Position numbers and translations under genes: made by a program
From: Chaetoderma sp. LZ-2023a
Taxonomy: Eukaryota; Mollusca; Caudofoveata; Chaetodermatida; Chaetodermatidae
DNA length: 64,000 nucleotides
Direction of reading: 5' to 3'
Assembly (NCBI GenBank): GCA_034401795.1
Contig: CM067369.1
Coordinates: forward strand, 139,450,496 to 139,514,495
Shown: piece after piece, positions 10,249-21,639 of the stretch
Position numbering within the stretch: position 1 is the stretch's first letter
Layout of the letters: every line of letters begins with the position of its first letter
Notes under the pieces: generated by a model
Told to the model about the DNA's origin: nothing
What the model saw: only the letters and a program-made list of their open reading frames with translations
Database searches by the model: none

Positions 10249-10672
10249 AGTGAAAGCCACACTTTGTCTACACAACTATCTGCGAGATAATGATATCGGA
10301 AATTAATCAACTGTGCAGTATTGTCCCCCGGGCTTTGTTAACTACGAGGATGCAGATCACAACGTAACGGACGGGGAGTGGAGAAATGAAGTAGATCAGA
10401 ACTATGCTCTCAACCCCATCGGACGTGTTGCTGGCAATAATTTCGTAATCAACGCAGCGCAGGTTCGGAACAGTCTCAAAGACTACATCATCAGTGACGA
10501 GGGAGCTCTACCATGCCAGATTCGGCATATCCGACGTGGTTCAGAACCACATTGAACTAAATAAATGCGGTACATAAGTAATTCTTTAGAATATTTGTTT
10601 CAAACCAATTTTTATTCATTTAATAGATTGGGCATTATACCTTTGGCAAAGTTAAGAATGTTAATGCTGAAA

Positions 10673-11424
10673 TTAATGTTGGTCAGAAAATGGTGCTACG
10701 TTCTTTAGTTGGGTGTACGTAGGGGGTGATCTCATTGAGAAGGAGCCATCGTCTTGATGATGCGCTTCATTCTGTGACTGTGTAGTCTCCACACCAAATT
10801 CTACATCAAACAACATCTGTTCCACACGTAATCTTACAGATGCTCTCTGCCGTGGTGTCATCTTTTGCATGCGCATTCCTATTGATTCAGCCCACACCAA
10901 CGTTTCGTCTCTGCTTGGCCGCTTAATGTTACCAATTGCTTCTGAAGATTTCTTTAACACAGAAAGAAACTCATTGTCCATGGAATCTCTCTCAGTTTTT
11001 TTGCGCTTACATGTAGTCCGACTTGGCGAAAAAGAAGCGTCTGCCGACGGGCTTTCCTGTCCCGGGGATTCAGAAATGTCTTCTATGAACTCAGTAGATT
11101 TATCTGGCTGTTCTTCACCAAGAGCCGAGGAATCACTTTCCACACATGTACTGGTAGATGGACAGTTGCCCTCAGTGCTGAAAATGAAAAAGGATCATTT
11201 TGTTTCGAAAATGTCATAAATACACAGATTGATTATGGACCATATTTGGTTTAAGCATGACATACATGTAAGTTCAATAATAATAATAATAAAAAAAATA
11301 ATAATCCTGATGTTAATTAATATTTAACAGTGCTGAAAATGAAAAGGGATCATTTTGTTTCGAAAATGTCATAAATAGACAGATTGATTATGGACCATAT
11401 TTGGTTTAAGCATGACATAAGTTC

Positions 11425-11487
<63 letters not shown>

Positions 11488-11542
11488 CCTGATGTTAATT
11501 AATATTTAGGATGTCATTTCAACTGGTGTTGTTGCTGCCAAA

Positions 11543-11590
<48 letters not shown>

Positions 11591-11911
11591 CAGGCTGCTG
11601 CTGATGATGATGATAATTGTGACGTGTGCGCGTATGTGCGGTGTGTGTGCGTGTGTATGTATGATGGCATCAACATGGTTTAAATCTTTGCTGGTATTCT
11701 GGTGTATGCAAATTGAAGTGTACATCGTGCAAGATGTAGAATGGTACATACCTCCCGCTTTTTAGAAACGGGTCAAGAAATGTCATTAGATTGTCATATT
11801 TCCATTTGGGCTTGAACGATGCCGCGGAGCCACTCTTCGTGCTCGTTATCTCCCGCCTCTTCTTCAAGTACACGTCTCTTAGACTTTTGAACCTTTTCGC
11901 AGTCCAGTTGT
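10673..11911 (-). CDS. MADF/BESS-type DNA-binding protein, Harbinger partner, 5' exon missing
   Basis: Two exons on the minus strand fit together. The upstream exon (11,911-11,752) follows an acceptor TTTTCAG|AC and encodes NWTAKRFKSLRDVYLKKRRE then KPKWKYDNLMTFLDPFLKSG, the second half of a MADF (Myb/SANT-like) domain. It ends GGGAG|GTATGT. The next exon starts after CATTTTCAG at 11,177 with C-ACT-GAG, so the split codon AG|C joins in phase. It encodes a Ser/Glu-rich linker, a basic patch TCKRKKTERDS, and a helical tail TPRQRASVRLRVEQMLFDVE of the BESS type, ending at 10,673. Harbinger elements carry such a second protein, which helps the transposase bind its ends and reach the nucleus. It is convergent with the transposase. 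The first part of the MADF domain is not found; SINE-type sequence begins just upstream at about 11,930. Both exons seen here are uninterrupted. Confidence 0.7.
11178..11751 (-). repeat. MADF-gene intron with tandem duplication and microsatellites
   Basis: GTGCTGAAAATGAAAAAGGA starts a block at 11,174 that is repeated almost exactly from 11,329, so the 3' splice-site side of the intron is duplicated over about 155 bp. Each copy ends in an (AAT)n tract (short at 11,277-11,304, long at 11,426-11,488) and CCTGATGTTAATTAATATTT. A (GAT)n tract lies at 11,541-11,590. Confidence 0.7.
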
Positions 11912-11929
11912 CTGAAAATGGCGAGAAAG

Positions 11930-12345
11930 AGCACTAGTAGAGGACAATAGGCTTGAAAGCCTAGGATTGAATTGTGGCAGGTGCATCCACAGATAGTCCC
12001 ATATGAATCGTCAGTGTGTCAGTATATCAGACATGTGAAAGCTGGTCGGCCAATCCTTGACTTTTAGTATTGCTGCGGTGGTCCAGTGGAAAGATACCTG
12101 GTTGCTGATGCTATGCGGAGTTGCAGAATGGCGGTTCGATCCCCCGATCGGGAGATGGTGATCAACAAATTAAACTAATGGGTGCATGACTGTCGGCTAA
12201 GTTAGCACATGGAAATTGAAGCCGCACGTTGCCAGTGCGTCAATAAAATAAAAATACATATACTGCCAGAGCCATGCTGGAGTCAGAGTACAATAGGCGT
12301 AAAAGCCTAGGATTGAATTGTGGCAGGTGCATCCACAGATAGTCC
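11930..12345 (+). ncRNA. tRNA-derived SINE unit
   Basis: The pol III A-box-like TGGTCCAGTGGAAAG (about 12,079) and B-box GGTTCGATCCC (12,133-12,143) have tRNA spacing. The body continues GGTGCATGACTGTCGGCT and AGCCGCACGTTGCCAGTGCG and ends in CAATAAAATAAAAATACA. A non-tRNA module (ACAATAGGCTTGAAAGCC ... GCATCCACAGATAGTCC) precedes it and is repeated after it from 12,288. The same module/SINE alternation occurs at 47,610-48,390. Confidence 0.75.
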
Positions 12346-12419
12346 TCCCTCCCTCCTCTCCTGGGCAGCCACTGAATCTGCAATTTCAGTTTCTATTGTT
12401 CATCTATACACATGATTAA

Positions 12420-12660
12420 CGAGATGGAGGGAGCAAGGGAAGGAGAGAGAGTGTGAGGGGGGGGGGGAGGTCTTTATATGAATAGCAGCTTTTCAGGAGA
12501 GGAGATCTTGATTGAAATGGCTGTAGAATTGTTCTGTTCCATTGTAGAGTGTTCCTGAGTTGGTATCCCGTCCACACACACCCCCCCCCCATGGACATCC
12601 AGGGTAACAGCCCCTCTCGCCACCCTATCACTATGACAACACAGTTTCAATGCTGAAGAC
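12420..12660. other. Short purine/pyrimidine-rich spacer
   Basis: GAGGGAGCAAGGGAAGGAGA and a run of G at about 12,457-12,467 on the left, and ACACACACCCCCCCCCC near 12,575-12,590 on the right. I see no gene here. Confidence 0.5.
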
Positions 12661-12689
12661 AAATTCTAAGTGCCATAGCAAATATAGAA

Positions 12690-13345
12690 TTTGCGCCGTT
12701 GGCCAATGGCACAGGGACCAATATCAAATTTGATATTGACGCGCTCCTTGGTCAACGGCGCAGGGACCATATCGAATTCGATATCGGTGCACCTGTTGGT
12801 CAATGGTGTAGGGACCAATATAGATTTTGATATCGGCGTGCCCATTGGTCAACTGTGCGGGGGCCAATATTGAATTTGATATTGGCACGCCCATTGGCCA
12901 TCGGCGCAGGGGACCAATATCGAATTTGATATCGGTGCCCCCATTGGCCAAGGGGGGAAGGGGATCAATATCGAATTCGATATCGGTGGGTCCGTTGGCC
13001 AATGGCGCAGGGAACCAATATCGAAATCGCTATGTTTGGGCCGATATGAAACAGTATCAAAGTACTTCAATATTGGTCCCCTGCACTGATATCAAATTCG
13101 ATATTGGTACCCTGCGCCATTGGCCAACGGGAATGCACATTTCAAATTTGATAGTGCTCCCCTGTCCCGTTGGTCAATGCGAATTGGATATTGGTCCCAG
13201 CGCCGTTGACCAACAGGCATGCTGATATCAAATTGGATATTGCTCCCTGCATCGTTGACCAACAGGCACGCCAATATCAAATTCAATATTGGTCCCTGCG
13301 CTGTTGGCCAATGGCACAAATTCGATATTGGCGTGTTACAGATAT
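12690..13345. repeat. Palindromic satellite, unit about 62 bp
   Basis: About ten units alternate a perfect or near-perfect palindrome of the form CCAATATCRAATTYGATATTGG with a second palindromic piece around GTTGGCCAATGGCGCAGGG. Because both parts are palindromic, the array reads much the same on either strand, and apparent ORFs on both strands are artefacts. Confidence 0.85.
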
Positions 13346-13511
13346 ACAACTCAGTTACATGGTTAAGAGAATTTCAACATTTCCTATCGCATACTTTCAG
13401 TTTAAGAACGACAACCCAGTGTAAATTCAAGTTGATATATTTGTATTCGATGATATAATTTCTATGAACAAGCACATCATTGATTTGCAAACAATATTCA
13501 CAATTAAATAT

Positions 13512-13738
<227 letters not shown>

Positions 13739-14149
13739 TTTGCGGTCATATAATGGGGTGTCCTTAAGAGATGTGGTCATAAGACCACCTGTCCTAAGAA
13801 GTCACCATCATTTGGCACACTAAGCAGTTGTTCGCAATGTACGGTTTTACTGTACTCGCTGGCATTCATTGACCGAATTAAACTGTCTATTATTGGCAAT
13901 GCTTCAATTGATCAGATATGATCCATTGGTTGAAGCTACCCATTTTATTACCAATATTTTGTTATTCGGTTCTACGTTATGCAATTCTTGTTAGTAGGCT
14001 AAAACTAATGGTGTCCATCTTGAAAGCATTGCGGAAAGTAGTTGCTACAATGCAGCTCGGAAATAACTATCTTTAACGATCTTTTAGAATAATGTCCCTT
14101 TACTATGTTGGTGGGCGTAGTCATCATCGGTGTGCTGAAGCGGGTACTG

Positions 14150-14275
14150 GGTTTCCTCCTGCCAGTGACCTATTGGCATACGTGTGTTTCCGCATGCCAA
14201 TTACCTATTGGCATGTTTTGTTTCCTCCTGTCAATTGCCTTTATGACAAGCATGTTTCCATATAAAAATGGCCTA
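14150..14275. repeat. Minisatellite TGTTTCCTCCTGTCAATTGCCTATTGGCA, short copy
   Basis: Units such as GTTTCCTCCTGCCAGTGACC followed by TATTGGCATACG repeat three times with a period of about 34-48 bp. The same unit forms the long array at 25,376-25,940, and both lie beside copies of the composite palindrome repeat. Confidence 0.7.
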
Positions 14276-14307
14276 TTGCATATGGGAATAGTAGGTTATT
14301 TTACATT

Positions 14308-14439
14308 GTTGAATCCAATATGGATTGTTATTATACGAGTCCACGTTGTGTTGGCATCAATATTGCACGAAATGCATATCCAATACAGATTTTCAACACA
14401 ATGTGGACTCGTACAATAACAATCCAAATTGGACTCAAC
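14308..14439. mobile_element. 132-bp MITE-like inverted repeat
   Basis: GTTGAATCCAATATGGATTG...GAGTCCACGTTGTGTTG at the left matches the inverse of CAACACAATGTGGACTCGTA...CAATCCAAATTGGACTCAAC at the right, giving arms of about 46 bp around a loop of about 40 bp (CATCAATATTGCACG...). No clear target duplication is visible. Confidence 0.6.
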
Positions 14440-14479
14440 GGTATAAAATTACATTTATTATGCACCTATTATAATGAAC

Positions 14480-15110
14480 ATTTCCAGTTTAAGCTATGCC
14501 CCGCCTATCTCTAGCTAAACTCCACCCACGCTTTGCCCGTGTTGGAATCGATTGATCTCTGAACTCCGGGTCTATCAATTTCCAGTAAACTATGGAAGTA
14601 AACTGCTGAGTATTATGCAACTAATTTGACTGGGGGTTGTTACTGCCTATGATAGCAACAGTGCCCAGTCAAATTAGTTTCAAAATATTCAACAGAATGT
14701 TTATTAAAGATTAACGACTGTCAGTGGCCTATTAACATGTATGTTTCCTCATGCCTATTACCTATTGACATTTATATTTCGATTTGAATGAATGGCTTGA
14801 TTTACTCCGTCGTAAATGCTTTATAGTGCAACATATTGCACGAATTGTATGTCTTTACTGTTTAATAAACATTCTGTTGAATATTTTGAAACTAAGTTGA
14901 CTTGGTGCTGTTGCTGCCATAGGCTACCATAGCCAGTAACAGCACCTAGTAAAATAGTTTCAAAATATTTAACAGGTACCTGTATAGTTATCTGAAAATT
15001 GATTGTCAGGGAGTTCAACGATCGATCGATCCAAACGCGAGTGAGGTGTGGGTGGAGCTTAGCTAGAGATAGGCGGGGCATAGCTAAAACTGGAAAGGTC
15101 CATTCCACTT
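14480..15110. repeat. Head-to-head pair of composite-repeat segments (large inverted repeat)
   Basis: The left end reads CCAGTTTAAGCTATGCCCCG and CCTATCTCTAGCTAAACTCC. The right end carries the complement, GGAGCTTAGCTAGAGATAGG...GGGGCATAGCTAAAACTGG. Each arm is about 230 bp and contains its own short palindrome (14,609-14,693 and 14,873-14,977). The pair could extrude as a cruciform. Confidence 0.65.
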
Positions 15111-15363
15111 CAGCGTATTTGAATTATTGATGTGAAAGATGTTTATATCCCAAATCATCTGACGCTTCATCTTATGCAATATGTGTATCAATGCATACTA
15201 AATAGAGAATTTTTGAAAGTGCATTTTTAATGCGATTAATCTCATGTATGTAATGTAACTGTTACACATAGCATAACCATTACGAAGATCACGTGTCTTC
15301 ATAACCAGCCATATAGAGTCTATCTTCGGTCAATATTTGGCAATAAATATTAAAATATGTATC

Positions 15364-15460
15364 AAATATTGTATATTTTAAAACAGATTTGATTGGAAAC
15401 CATTGCTGCCTAAGTTATCAACAACTTCCAGTCAAATTAGTTGTAAAAATATTCAACAGC
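15364..15460. repeat. Palindrome family copy
   Basis: GTATATTTTAAAACAGATTT GATTGG on the left and CCAGTCAAATTAGTTGTAAAAATATTCAACAG on the right are imperfect reverse complements around TGCTGCCTAAGTTATCAACA. It is a diverged member of the family at 7,335. Confidence 0.55.
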
Positions 15461-16639
15461 TTATCAGCATAATAACTATACAATTGATATACTGTCTTGT
15501 ACAAGTAAAAGAATTAAAAACGAAATAAATCTCTTTGCAATAATAGGACATGATATAGTTTCTTCAGACCTTAAAATGTAAAAGCATTAAAGAATGGAGC
15601 CAATCCGTTAAACAATTCCGTTAAAGAATTTCCGGATTTGCCCTGTATATTCCATTTTACAACAGACGGAGTCGTCATGACAATTTATATAAGTAAATAT
15701 AAATGGATCAGAGTTAAATTGTCTGGAATAAACTTATATACTTATTTATATGAGATTATTGTAACACTAGTTTGAAAGTGTTGCCGCGAAATTTTATCTA
15801 TCTATCTGCTCAAATGCTGGTATGTTTCCGCTTCGGTGTTTTACGTGTATCGAGTTGCTCAGAATCATAAAGAATAACAGGAATTATTTTCTTTTTCATG
15901 GGACCAGAGACCACAATGGAACCTCCTAATTTATCTATCCATCATACGACGTCATAATCAAATACGTGACGTGTATGGTGAGGACATACTCATTACATCA
16001 TGAATTACTCGCTTTAGTCTGTGTTTGAAGGGGAACACAAGAAGGGTCGCCATAGTTTGCATAAAACACACCGTTCTATCGCAGAGCCCATATTTAAGCT
16101 ACTGTATAAAACTTTCCTGCGAAATTTATATAACAATCTGATCAATATGGTGTTAATAAACGCCATGTTTCTATAATTTTCTGCGAGTTAATTAAACCTA
16201 TGCCGTAATCGGTTGAATCATATCTGATAAGAATCATGATAAGGGCACTCTGACGACTGGAGTGCATGCATTTGGATGGTGCTATCTCTATCGGTGATAA
16301 TGCTATCTATATCATTTTTATATGTGCAGAGCCAGTGAGAGTGTTGATCCAAAAGTGGCAATTATATCGATATGCCTATACTATCGCGTCATTCATTTAT
16401 CTCAAGGTCAAAACTTGATGTCAAAATTGGCACCATCAGAGAAATCAGACAAAGGACTGTTATAATATATTCTTCAACATTTCCGAAATATGGTTTATAT
16501 ATTACTAACACCGCTGAAGAGAAAGCCCTTATAAAACGCAATTCGAGATTGTATTGGGATACCGTTGGATGACAGCGAGAAAACGTTCAACTTATGACGT
16601 CATACACCTCATCCGGGAATAGAATTTTAACTAAAGCAT

Positions 16640-18062
16640 CACATATTTAAACAACGAAGATAGATATCTTCAAATTTGAGCACAGAGCTTACAATTATAT
16701 TTTTTAAAACGTTACGGTCTGTAGATTCATTTTATACTAAGTAGTATAGATGGTCTGGTGTTTCCCTTTAACGCTTAATAGCCCTATACAGTGTTAATAA
16801 CCATTCCGTTGAATATTTTGGAACTAATTTGACTGGGCGCTGCCATAGGCAGCAACGGCAACCAGCAAAATTAGTTTTAAAATATTTATCAGCTTACCTA
16901 TATAGTTTTCTGAAAATTGAAAGTCAGGGAGTTGAAGGATCGATCGATGCCAACACGAGCGAGCTATATAGGTGGAGCTTAGCTAGAGATGGGTGGGGAA
17001 TAGCCAAAACTGAACAGGTCCATTCCACTTCAGCTTGTTTGAATTATTGGTGTGAAACCTGTTTACCTCCAAAATCATCCGACATTTCATCTTATGCAAG
17101 ATGTGTATCAATGCATACTAAATAGAGAATTATTGATAACATGAATTTGGAAACAGCTAACCAAATATTAGAAGTGGTCTCCATCACATGATTAGAAGAA
17201 TCGAACTCCACACAGAAAGGTTCATCCCAGTTACCAGGAAACCTGGCGGCGTTTCAGCAGAGGACCATAAATGAGATTTGTCAATCTTATTTTATCTGTT
17301 CAATAAAATGATGTAGTAATACTTTAAAACGCATTTACTTGTCGACAAACACAGAGATCCACGCCCCTGCTTATACCGAGCTGCCATTTCTGTCACTTTC
17401 ACAATAGAACTGACGCGTGTCCGTGGACAAGACCAGGATATACATAATGTGCGTTTAAATTCATAAGGGAAAGATATTTATCTGCTTGTTTCGATTAAAT
17501 ATAGAGTGTTATCGATGTATTTATTATATCAAATTGATAAAGAATTGATCGCAAAACACGAACTAGAAAAGAAACATATCTGAAGATCTATCACTCCGGG
17601 GTAGACCAGCTAACATTATACATAGAAGCATGCACATTTACAGATCATTCAACTTACACATTTTCACTTACAATCAACGCTTTTTCTAGACATTATTGTC
17701 TCTTTGAGTTGGAGTACATCAAAGGATCAGCTTCTCTGAATCATATCTAATAGCGCCTTAAAGGCCTGCATTTATAGGATATCGTACGCTTCATAGAGAG
17801 TTGGTGTCTAACTGATGACCACATTGTACAACACATTCGCTATAATGGTGTAGAGTTGTTTATGTCTAGATGATGATAATTTGCTGTTTTACAACTTAGC
17901 TCATAAATAAGTTAACATGTTTTCAAAACGAAAAGACAGAAACATTTTTGTTAGTACAATTTTGGACACGATGTGAGAAATGTTCTGTTGAATATTTCGG
18001 ATTTAATTTGATTAAATGTTATTGCTTCTTTTCCAATCAATTTAAGCACAAAATATTTAACA
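16640..18062 (+). repeat. Composite dispersed repeat, long copy with two palindromes
   Basis: Order of segments: a palindrome at 16,808-16,890 (TTGAATATTTTGGAACTAATTT), GAGTTGAAGGATCGATCGAT, GTGGAGCTTAGCTAGAGATG, TTGAATTATTGGTGTGAAAC, GAAACAGCTAACCAAATATT, GTCGACAAACACAGAGATCC, GAGTGTTATCGATGTATTTA, TAGACCAGCTAACATTATAC, and a second palindrome at 17,987-18,062. The same order recurs at 26,640-27,400 and in pieces at 35,090-36,280 and 40,430-41,680. No protein coding is supported. Confidence 0.65.
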
Positions 18063-18099
18063 TCATTTAATCTTATTTTATCTTATATTATCAAAGTTA

Positions 18100-21000
18100 A
18101 TACTGTGCTGCACTGTACGACCACCCATCTTTAGGAACCTACTATAGCACGGATCAACCGGTCGGGTACTGGCCGTACCAGCTAAGCTGGGTACGGGCCG
18201 CCCGTCCTGGATTCGTTCCTATAAACGCCCCCCCCCTGAGTAGAGCAATAAGCGTGTATAAGCCTATACGAGAGGATTTTTGTCGTGAAAGTTCGTTATA
18301 ACGCGTGGTGCGCATGCGCGCCTATCGCTGTTTCGACGAGCGCCTGTCGCTGTTTCGACTACACACTTGCAGCACGGCCAAGAGCGAGTGGTACTTTTAG
18401 TGTACCGTGTTGGTACTCTTAAATTCTTATAAATTACGTGTTACGGGCTATTCAAAACTATAAACCTTTTAAAAATCGGTTCAGAAATGGCTGAGTTTTC
18501 GCCGATTTCTCCCTGCAAATTAAGCTCAAAATATAGAAATGGCGTCATAATCGTGTGTATATATATAGTTAAATAATCAGTGATTTGTGTAACACGTGAC
18601 TCACTACGTCATCTGCACATCTATATCTATCACAATATTTAGATAATTGTGTACACGTCACAAGATTACAGCGCGCTGATTGGCTGGTTCAGCGTATTCT
18701 GATTGGTTGAGGCAGCAAGTTATGACGTCCCCATGTGTATAAAAAGGGATGATTTTAGTAGATCGAGAGCATAGTCGGCCGGTGGGCGGACAGCCGGGAG
18801 CTGCCCAACGTATGGGAACCTGACGAACTAACAGAAGACAGATGCACACATCATCTCGGTTTCAAGAGGTTTTCCGATTAGCCCGCACCGAAGCAGTTCC
18901 TGTCTCACCGCACTAAGAATTTTAGAACTTAAATAGGTTCCTATTTTAATTATCATCTATAACGGAACTGTTCTTGTGGTGAGCCCTTGTGGGCCGGTCA
19001 TGTAATTCTACGTGACGTAGAGCAGCGATGTTCCTCGGTGGATAACTCACCGGATCTGCCAGCCCCGCCGAAAAGTGGACCTTCAACCGCCACACTGCAT
19101 GTCGTGTGTGTCCTGTTTTATGTTTTGACCGCAGCCAAGTATACTTTGCCCAGTGCGCCACAAGAGCTATTTGGCGCACCCCGCACCGTTAAGCTTTAAT
19201 ATGTACAGGCATAATTACAATTGTATTAATAACCCTTCCTGTTAACGGGTTATCATTAACTTTCTTAACTTACCGTCATCGGACGGGAACTTTCATCACT
19301 ACAGTATTATTATGTAGGACTTACTAACTATTCAGTGGACACTGTTTATACTGTGTTTTACTGTCCTGAGTTTGTATCGCTTCCGTCCTAGAGCAGCATG
19401 CGGGAACAATGTCTTGTGGGAGATCCACATGCGGAGACGTATCCAGCTTTCAGAGAATGCGTCAACTCACGTCACAAGTATAGTGACGTCTCAATTTCAG
19501 TAGCATATTAGCCCGTTATAATTATGGCTACTGAGTATTCAAGTAACAATACATGATATATTTAAATGCATCTTTAATTATTATAATTTATTACCGTAAA
19601 AGGTACCGATGACTAATAGGTACCATACCGGTAATCGGATCGCATCTTATAATTTCTTATTATTACTGTTTATAGTTATCCTTGTTTACAGTAAGGTGTT
19701 TTAACTAACCGCACCATATTAGGTCTATCAACCTGTATTAGCACTGTTCTAATCTAATCATATACTATTACCGTTTTGTATTTGGTTAGTTAGGTAAATG
19801 GCCAGCGGCCATCTTGTTGATATGTTTTGCTTATTTATAGAAAACTTAGGACTGCAGTGCATTAGGAAATACTATACAGCAACATTTATATATGCACCAC
19901 TTTCTCCCGCCACCAACAATTTTACACTGAGGTCGCTGTCCCTGCTATAACTCTGTTTAGCCTGGCATGTGACTGTATAACCTGAGTATTCAGCTCGATA
20001 GGATAGGTTTAATGTGATTAGAGACAATTTCTTCGTTAGGAGACACATAGTGTACGCCTCTTTTCCGGTCGTTGTGGTAATCTAGCCCCGCACCCCGCCA
20101 AGGTTGTGTTAAATTGGCCAATATACCCATAGGGCCTCATCTTTATAAAGGTGTTGTCTCTTTTCATGTTCCACTAAGCCTAATGGCTTCTTACTTGTTT
20201 GGATATCCCTATCCGCACCGTGGGCTGAACCGACTCTGGGAAACTATCGGAGGTTTCCGAGCAGTGATGGCCAAGGTGCGGTGTCACATACACTCCCCCT
20301 GTATCTAGTATCTGTAACTAGTAGTTAGTTATCTTTGCCAATGTAGGAAGCACTGCGAACACATTATGATTATTATTTCATATTTCTTTTAGAATATTTC
20401 TCCCGCGCCGCAGTGCATATTGGGCAACTTGAGTATAAACCTAACGTCAGGTCAATACTTAGCTCCATAGGATTTGGTGACGGACGAAATCCGCATCAAC
20501 ACCCAACATTAAAATGTCTGGGCAAGATTTTGGAATCTTCCACGCCCTTACGGGAAGGAACGGAGGCCCACGCGAGCCACTTACCTCTCTCAAGATATCC
20601 AGTGACGGCAGCCTGCGCGAGGTTATTACTTCTCACCACAATTTTTATATAGCATCTAGATGTAATTCCCGCATGAGGCACAATGCCTTTCGCCACGCTA
20701 CGAGCTTCATCTCGTCATCCTTTTCATCCTAGAGGTATTGTAACTTATGTAAAGTTAATTGATGATCTCGTATGCGGGAGCCTCCTTTGCGGGGGTACCT
20801 CTGCGGACTCAAGGGTCTGTGCTGTACCTTCTGTGTCTCCACGTTTAGAGGTTCATCAGCAGTCTCTATGTTATGTATTATTTGTATGCTCATTGTTATT
20901 TAGCAAACTTTGCGGTTTGTATAGGTTGTATTTTCTTAATTACTATTTTTAGACTTATCACAATCCTTGTAAGTCCATAACTTCAAAATTGCTATGGACA

Positions 21001-21300
21001 GGAATACCGGTGACACCAATTCGTGGGCTGACACTGTTCAATTTAATGTTAGCGGCAATGGTCGCACGGCCCCACCGGAACAATTGAGTTCCACTAGCCC
21101 TAGGAGCTGGTCTTTGTTAACCGCAGGTCAGCATCGCACAGGATCTGAAACCCCTAGACCGGGTGCTAACCAGCCGTCTCGTTCGTCGTACTTATGTGGC
21201 GCGGGACCCGACACCACACACCGGAACGGCCCGACGCAACCCCGTGAGCTACACTACATCATTTGGCCCTAAAATATGTATCCAAGTCTAAATATAGGTA
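18100..21300. other. Unassigned 3.2-kb region, no clear gene
   Basis: Most of this segment shows no match to the other repeats of the window and has higher GC than its flanks. It contains a promoter-like block at 18,679-18,745 and a few short open frames on + (20,514-20,732, 20,994-21,272). The last of these is Ser/Pro/Thr-rich (GNGRTAPPEQLSSTSPRSW), as seen in gag-like or disordered proteins. No zinc knuckle, reverse transcriptase, integrase or transposase motif is visible. It may be the 5' region of a retroelement or a non-coding locus. Confidence 0.3.
18679..18745 (+). promoter_or_regulatory. Pol II promoter-like block
   Basis: Two inverted CCAAT boxes (GATTGGCTG and GATTGGTTG), a CRE-like TGACGTCC at 18,723, and TATAAAAA at 18,738-18,745 are in the usual order and spacing. 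Transcription would run to the right into about 19-21 kb. Confidence 0.4.
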
Positions 21301-21639
21301 AATGCTCGAAAAGGTCGAATGTAATATATGTGATGATGTATCTTAGTGTGTGATACTTGATGAGCTATCTCTATCCTTAAGAAGTGTAACACTGTTAGAT
21401 GCATCTTTGTATCTATTTGAAGCAGTTAAACAGGATATACTCAATATCAAACTATGCTATGTGGATAGTTTTGTGTACCAATCATCTCTGCCTTAAATAT
21501 TATACCTTATCATCTAAATAATAGGCCATTCGCTGTCTGAACTATAGACTAGTCAATGAACTGTACTCGTAGATATAATAACCAGGTATGACGAGAGCGA
21601 AGTTCATTATAGCAATACTGCTATGTTCGTATAATTGCT

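Larger units (their letters stand above)
7805..10558 (+). pseudogene. PIF/Harbinger DDE transposase (HARBI1-like), spliced and decayed
   Basis: Exon 1 (ATG at 7,805 to 8,111) encodes MEEEDGILL, an Arg-rich stretch, and RELELGDHLYYFKYLQFTPP. Exon 2 (9,371-10,558) encodes YLASGDSQQSMAFAYRMGMS, the DDE core with SIDGKHV, DVGASGRYSDGGV and GDEAFPL, RRVIENSFGIL, and a C-terminal QYCPPGFVNYEDA. CTAAG|GTAGCT and TTTCAG|GTACCTT join in phase to give LTLRYLASG, as in HARBI1-family proteins. These enzymes cut and paste Harbinger DNA, usually at 3-bp targets, with a Myb/SANT- or MADF-type partner. Lesions: a frameshift near 7,920; TGA at 9,621-9,623 where the family has a sense codon before STFYNYKGTHS; a frameshift near 9,820; a 195-bp insertion at 10,054-10,248; and TAA at 10,304-10,306. 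No functional enzyme is expected. Family call is strong; gene boundaries are moderately certain. Confidence 0.85.

Noticed and set aside
12077..12160. Possible functional tRNA genes at the A/B-box pairs (also near 47,760, 48,103 and 44,150)
   Set aside because: A and B boxes are present, but an acceptor stem and full cloverleaf cannot be formed from the flanks, and each head continues into a SINE body.
12724..13349. Overlapping ORFs on both strands with repeated SNSILV/FDIGP motifs
   Set aside because: Produced by the palindromic 62-bp satellite, which reads alike on both strands.
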